Origin: Lewinellaceae bacterium
Lineage (GTDB): Bacteria; Bacteroidota; Bacteroidia; Chitinophagales; Saprospiraceae
DNA length: 64,000 nt
Direction: 5' to 3'
Assembly: GCA_016716135.1 (NCBI GenBank)
Contig: JADJWX010000004.1
Location: 310,001-374,000 of the forward strand
Below, piece after piece: positions 63,599 through 64,000 of this stretch (positions within the stretch are counted from its first letter, which is position 1; every line of letters starts with the position of its first letter). The position numbers and the translations under genes were made by a program. Below the pieces are notes generated by a model, which was given only the letters and a program-made list of their open reading frames with translations, did not search any database and was not told the DNA's origin.

Positions 63599-64000
63599 AT
63601 CAGGAACAGGGATGCGTAATCAATTTCGAGCATGGACAAGTGGAACAAAAACAATTTGCGGAGTTGGACTTTGGGCATTCGGCTGACGGCCATTTTCAGG
63701 CGCGGCCGTAGTTTCTCCCGGTAAAACTGAATCAGTGCCGGGTTGCTCCGCACGGCGGCAATGAGTTTGGCCTTCAGGATGAAAACGAAGTTTTGCTTTT
63801 TGGAAATGAAAATGGCGTGGTTTCTTGCGCTCGATGTTGGCGAAGTTGTATTTGTACGGCTCGTTGCCGTCGCCGAAATCCAGCACATTGAGGTGTTGCT
63901 CGTGCATCCATTCGCCGAGATAAAGAATAAGCACCTTGCCCGGGCTGTATTTGTGAAACTCGGGGTGATAGGTCAGGGAATGGTAGATCAGGCTGTTTTT
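63595..64000 (-). CDS. FemAB/GNAT-like protein, C-terminal part only (cut by window edge), one frameshift
   Basis: The last 135 or so residues of a gene running off the right end. The segment NSLIYHSLTYHPEFHKYSPGKVLILYLGEWMHEQHLNVLDFGDGNEPYKYNFAN is typical of the acetyltransferase core of CelD/BcsL-type and FemAB-like proteins. One extra T (plus strand) at 63821-63823 shifts the frame; the repaired continuation is NHAIFISKKQNFVFILKAKLIAAVRSNPALIQFYREKL, ending MLEIDYASLFLI. It overlaps the ATP-grasp start by 4 bases, so it is in the same operon. Confidence 0.75.

Overview
The window looks like a chromosomal piece of a Bacteroidota bacterium. Evidence seen: C-terminal type IX secretion (T9SS) sorting modules on secreted proteins, an OmpA-like protein with thrombospondin type-3 repeats, several Bacteroidota-style -7 boxes (TAnnTTTG), and families typical of the phylum (DUF1028, HYC_CC_PP, haem-binding CxxCH, DUF3347 efflux adaptor). 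The mix, including effector-associated-domain (EAD) proteins and SUMF1-like proteins, points towards Saprospirales-like organisms; that narrower placement is inference. No rRNA, tRNA, IS transposase or CRISPR array was recognised.

Layout. 0-10 kb holds housekeeping and envelope genes (arfB, OmpA/TSP3 protein, DUF1028 protein, smc, a YciI lipoprotein, an LVIVD-repeat T9SS protein). 10.7-16.8 kb is a minus-strand four-gene operon: an EAD-transmembrane-TPR protein, a secreted LPP20-like protein, and two tandem coiled-coil/SUMF1-like proteins, the upstream one badly decayed and the downstream one with a single frameshift. 16.9-26.3 kb holds a secreted T9SS metalloprotease, a DUF2452 protein, a GT39-like membrane glycosyltransferase, an M16 peptidase, a tandem pair of small membrane proteins and a haem-binding protein. 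26.6-37.4 kb is a copper/silver resistance island: HYC_CC_PP protein, CusA-like pump, TolC-like protein, CusB-like adaptor, a small metal-binding lipoprotein, an MgtC/DUF4010 membrane protein and an AraC regulator with an HMA-like N-terminus. 37.5 kb encodes a second EAD-transmembrane protein. 39.4-48.7 kb holds an M1 peptidase, aguA/aguB (agmatine to putrescine), and a Tat-linked sugar-oxidation set (TIM-barrel protein, GMC oxidoreductase, gluconate-dehydrogenase subunit 3). 48.8-51.0 kb holds an MCC-type carboxyltransferase and a ParE-type toxin-antitoxin pair. 51.2-64.0 kb is a minus-strand polysaccharide cluster running off the right edge: formyltransferase, three deacetylase-like proteins, an unusual soluble sugar transferase, an epimerase, DUF354 and GT4 glycosyltransferases, AsnB, an ATP-grasp ligase and two FemAB/GNAT-like proteins.

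Two themes stand out. First, two unlinked loci encode proteins of the same plan, an N-terminal EAD, one membrane span and C-terminal helical repeats; one sits in an operon with secreted SUMF1-like proteins. This is the best candidate for an incompletely described signalling or conflict system. Second, the intergenic DNA is full of palindromic elements of several families. One family keeps the apex ACT-TNR-AGT while the stem sequence changes, and copies lie in divergent promoter regions, in terminators and even inside the 3' end of aguA.

Several genes (M16 peptidase, aguA, gluconate-dehydrogenase subunit 3, one SUMF1-like gene and the gene at the right edge) are each split by one base in a 2-3 base homopolymer. 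This looks more like residual assembly error than biology. Coordinates of those genes are given for the repaired reading.
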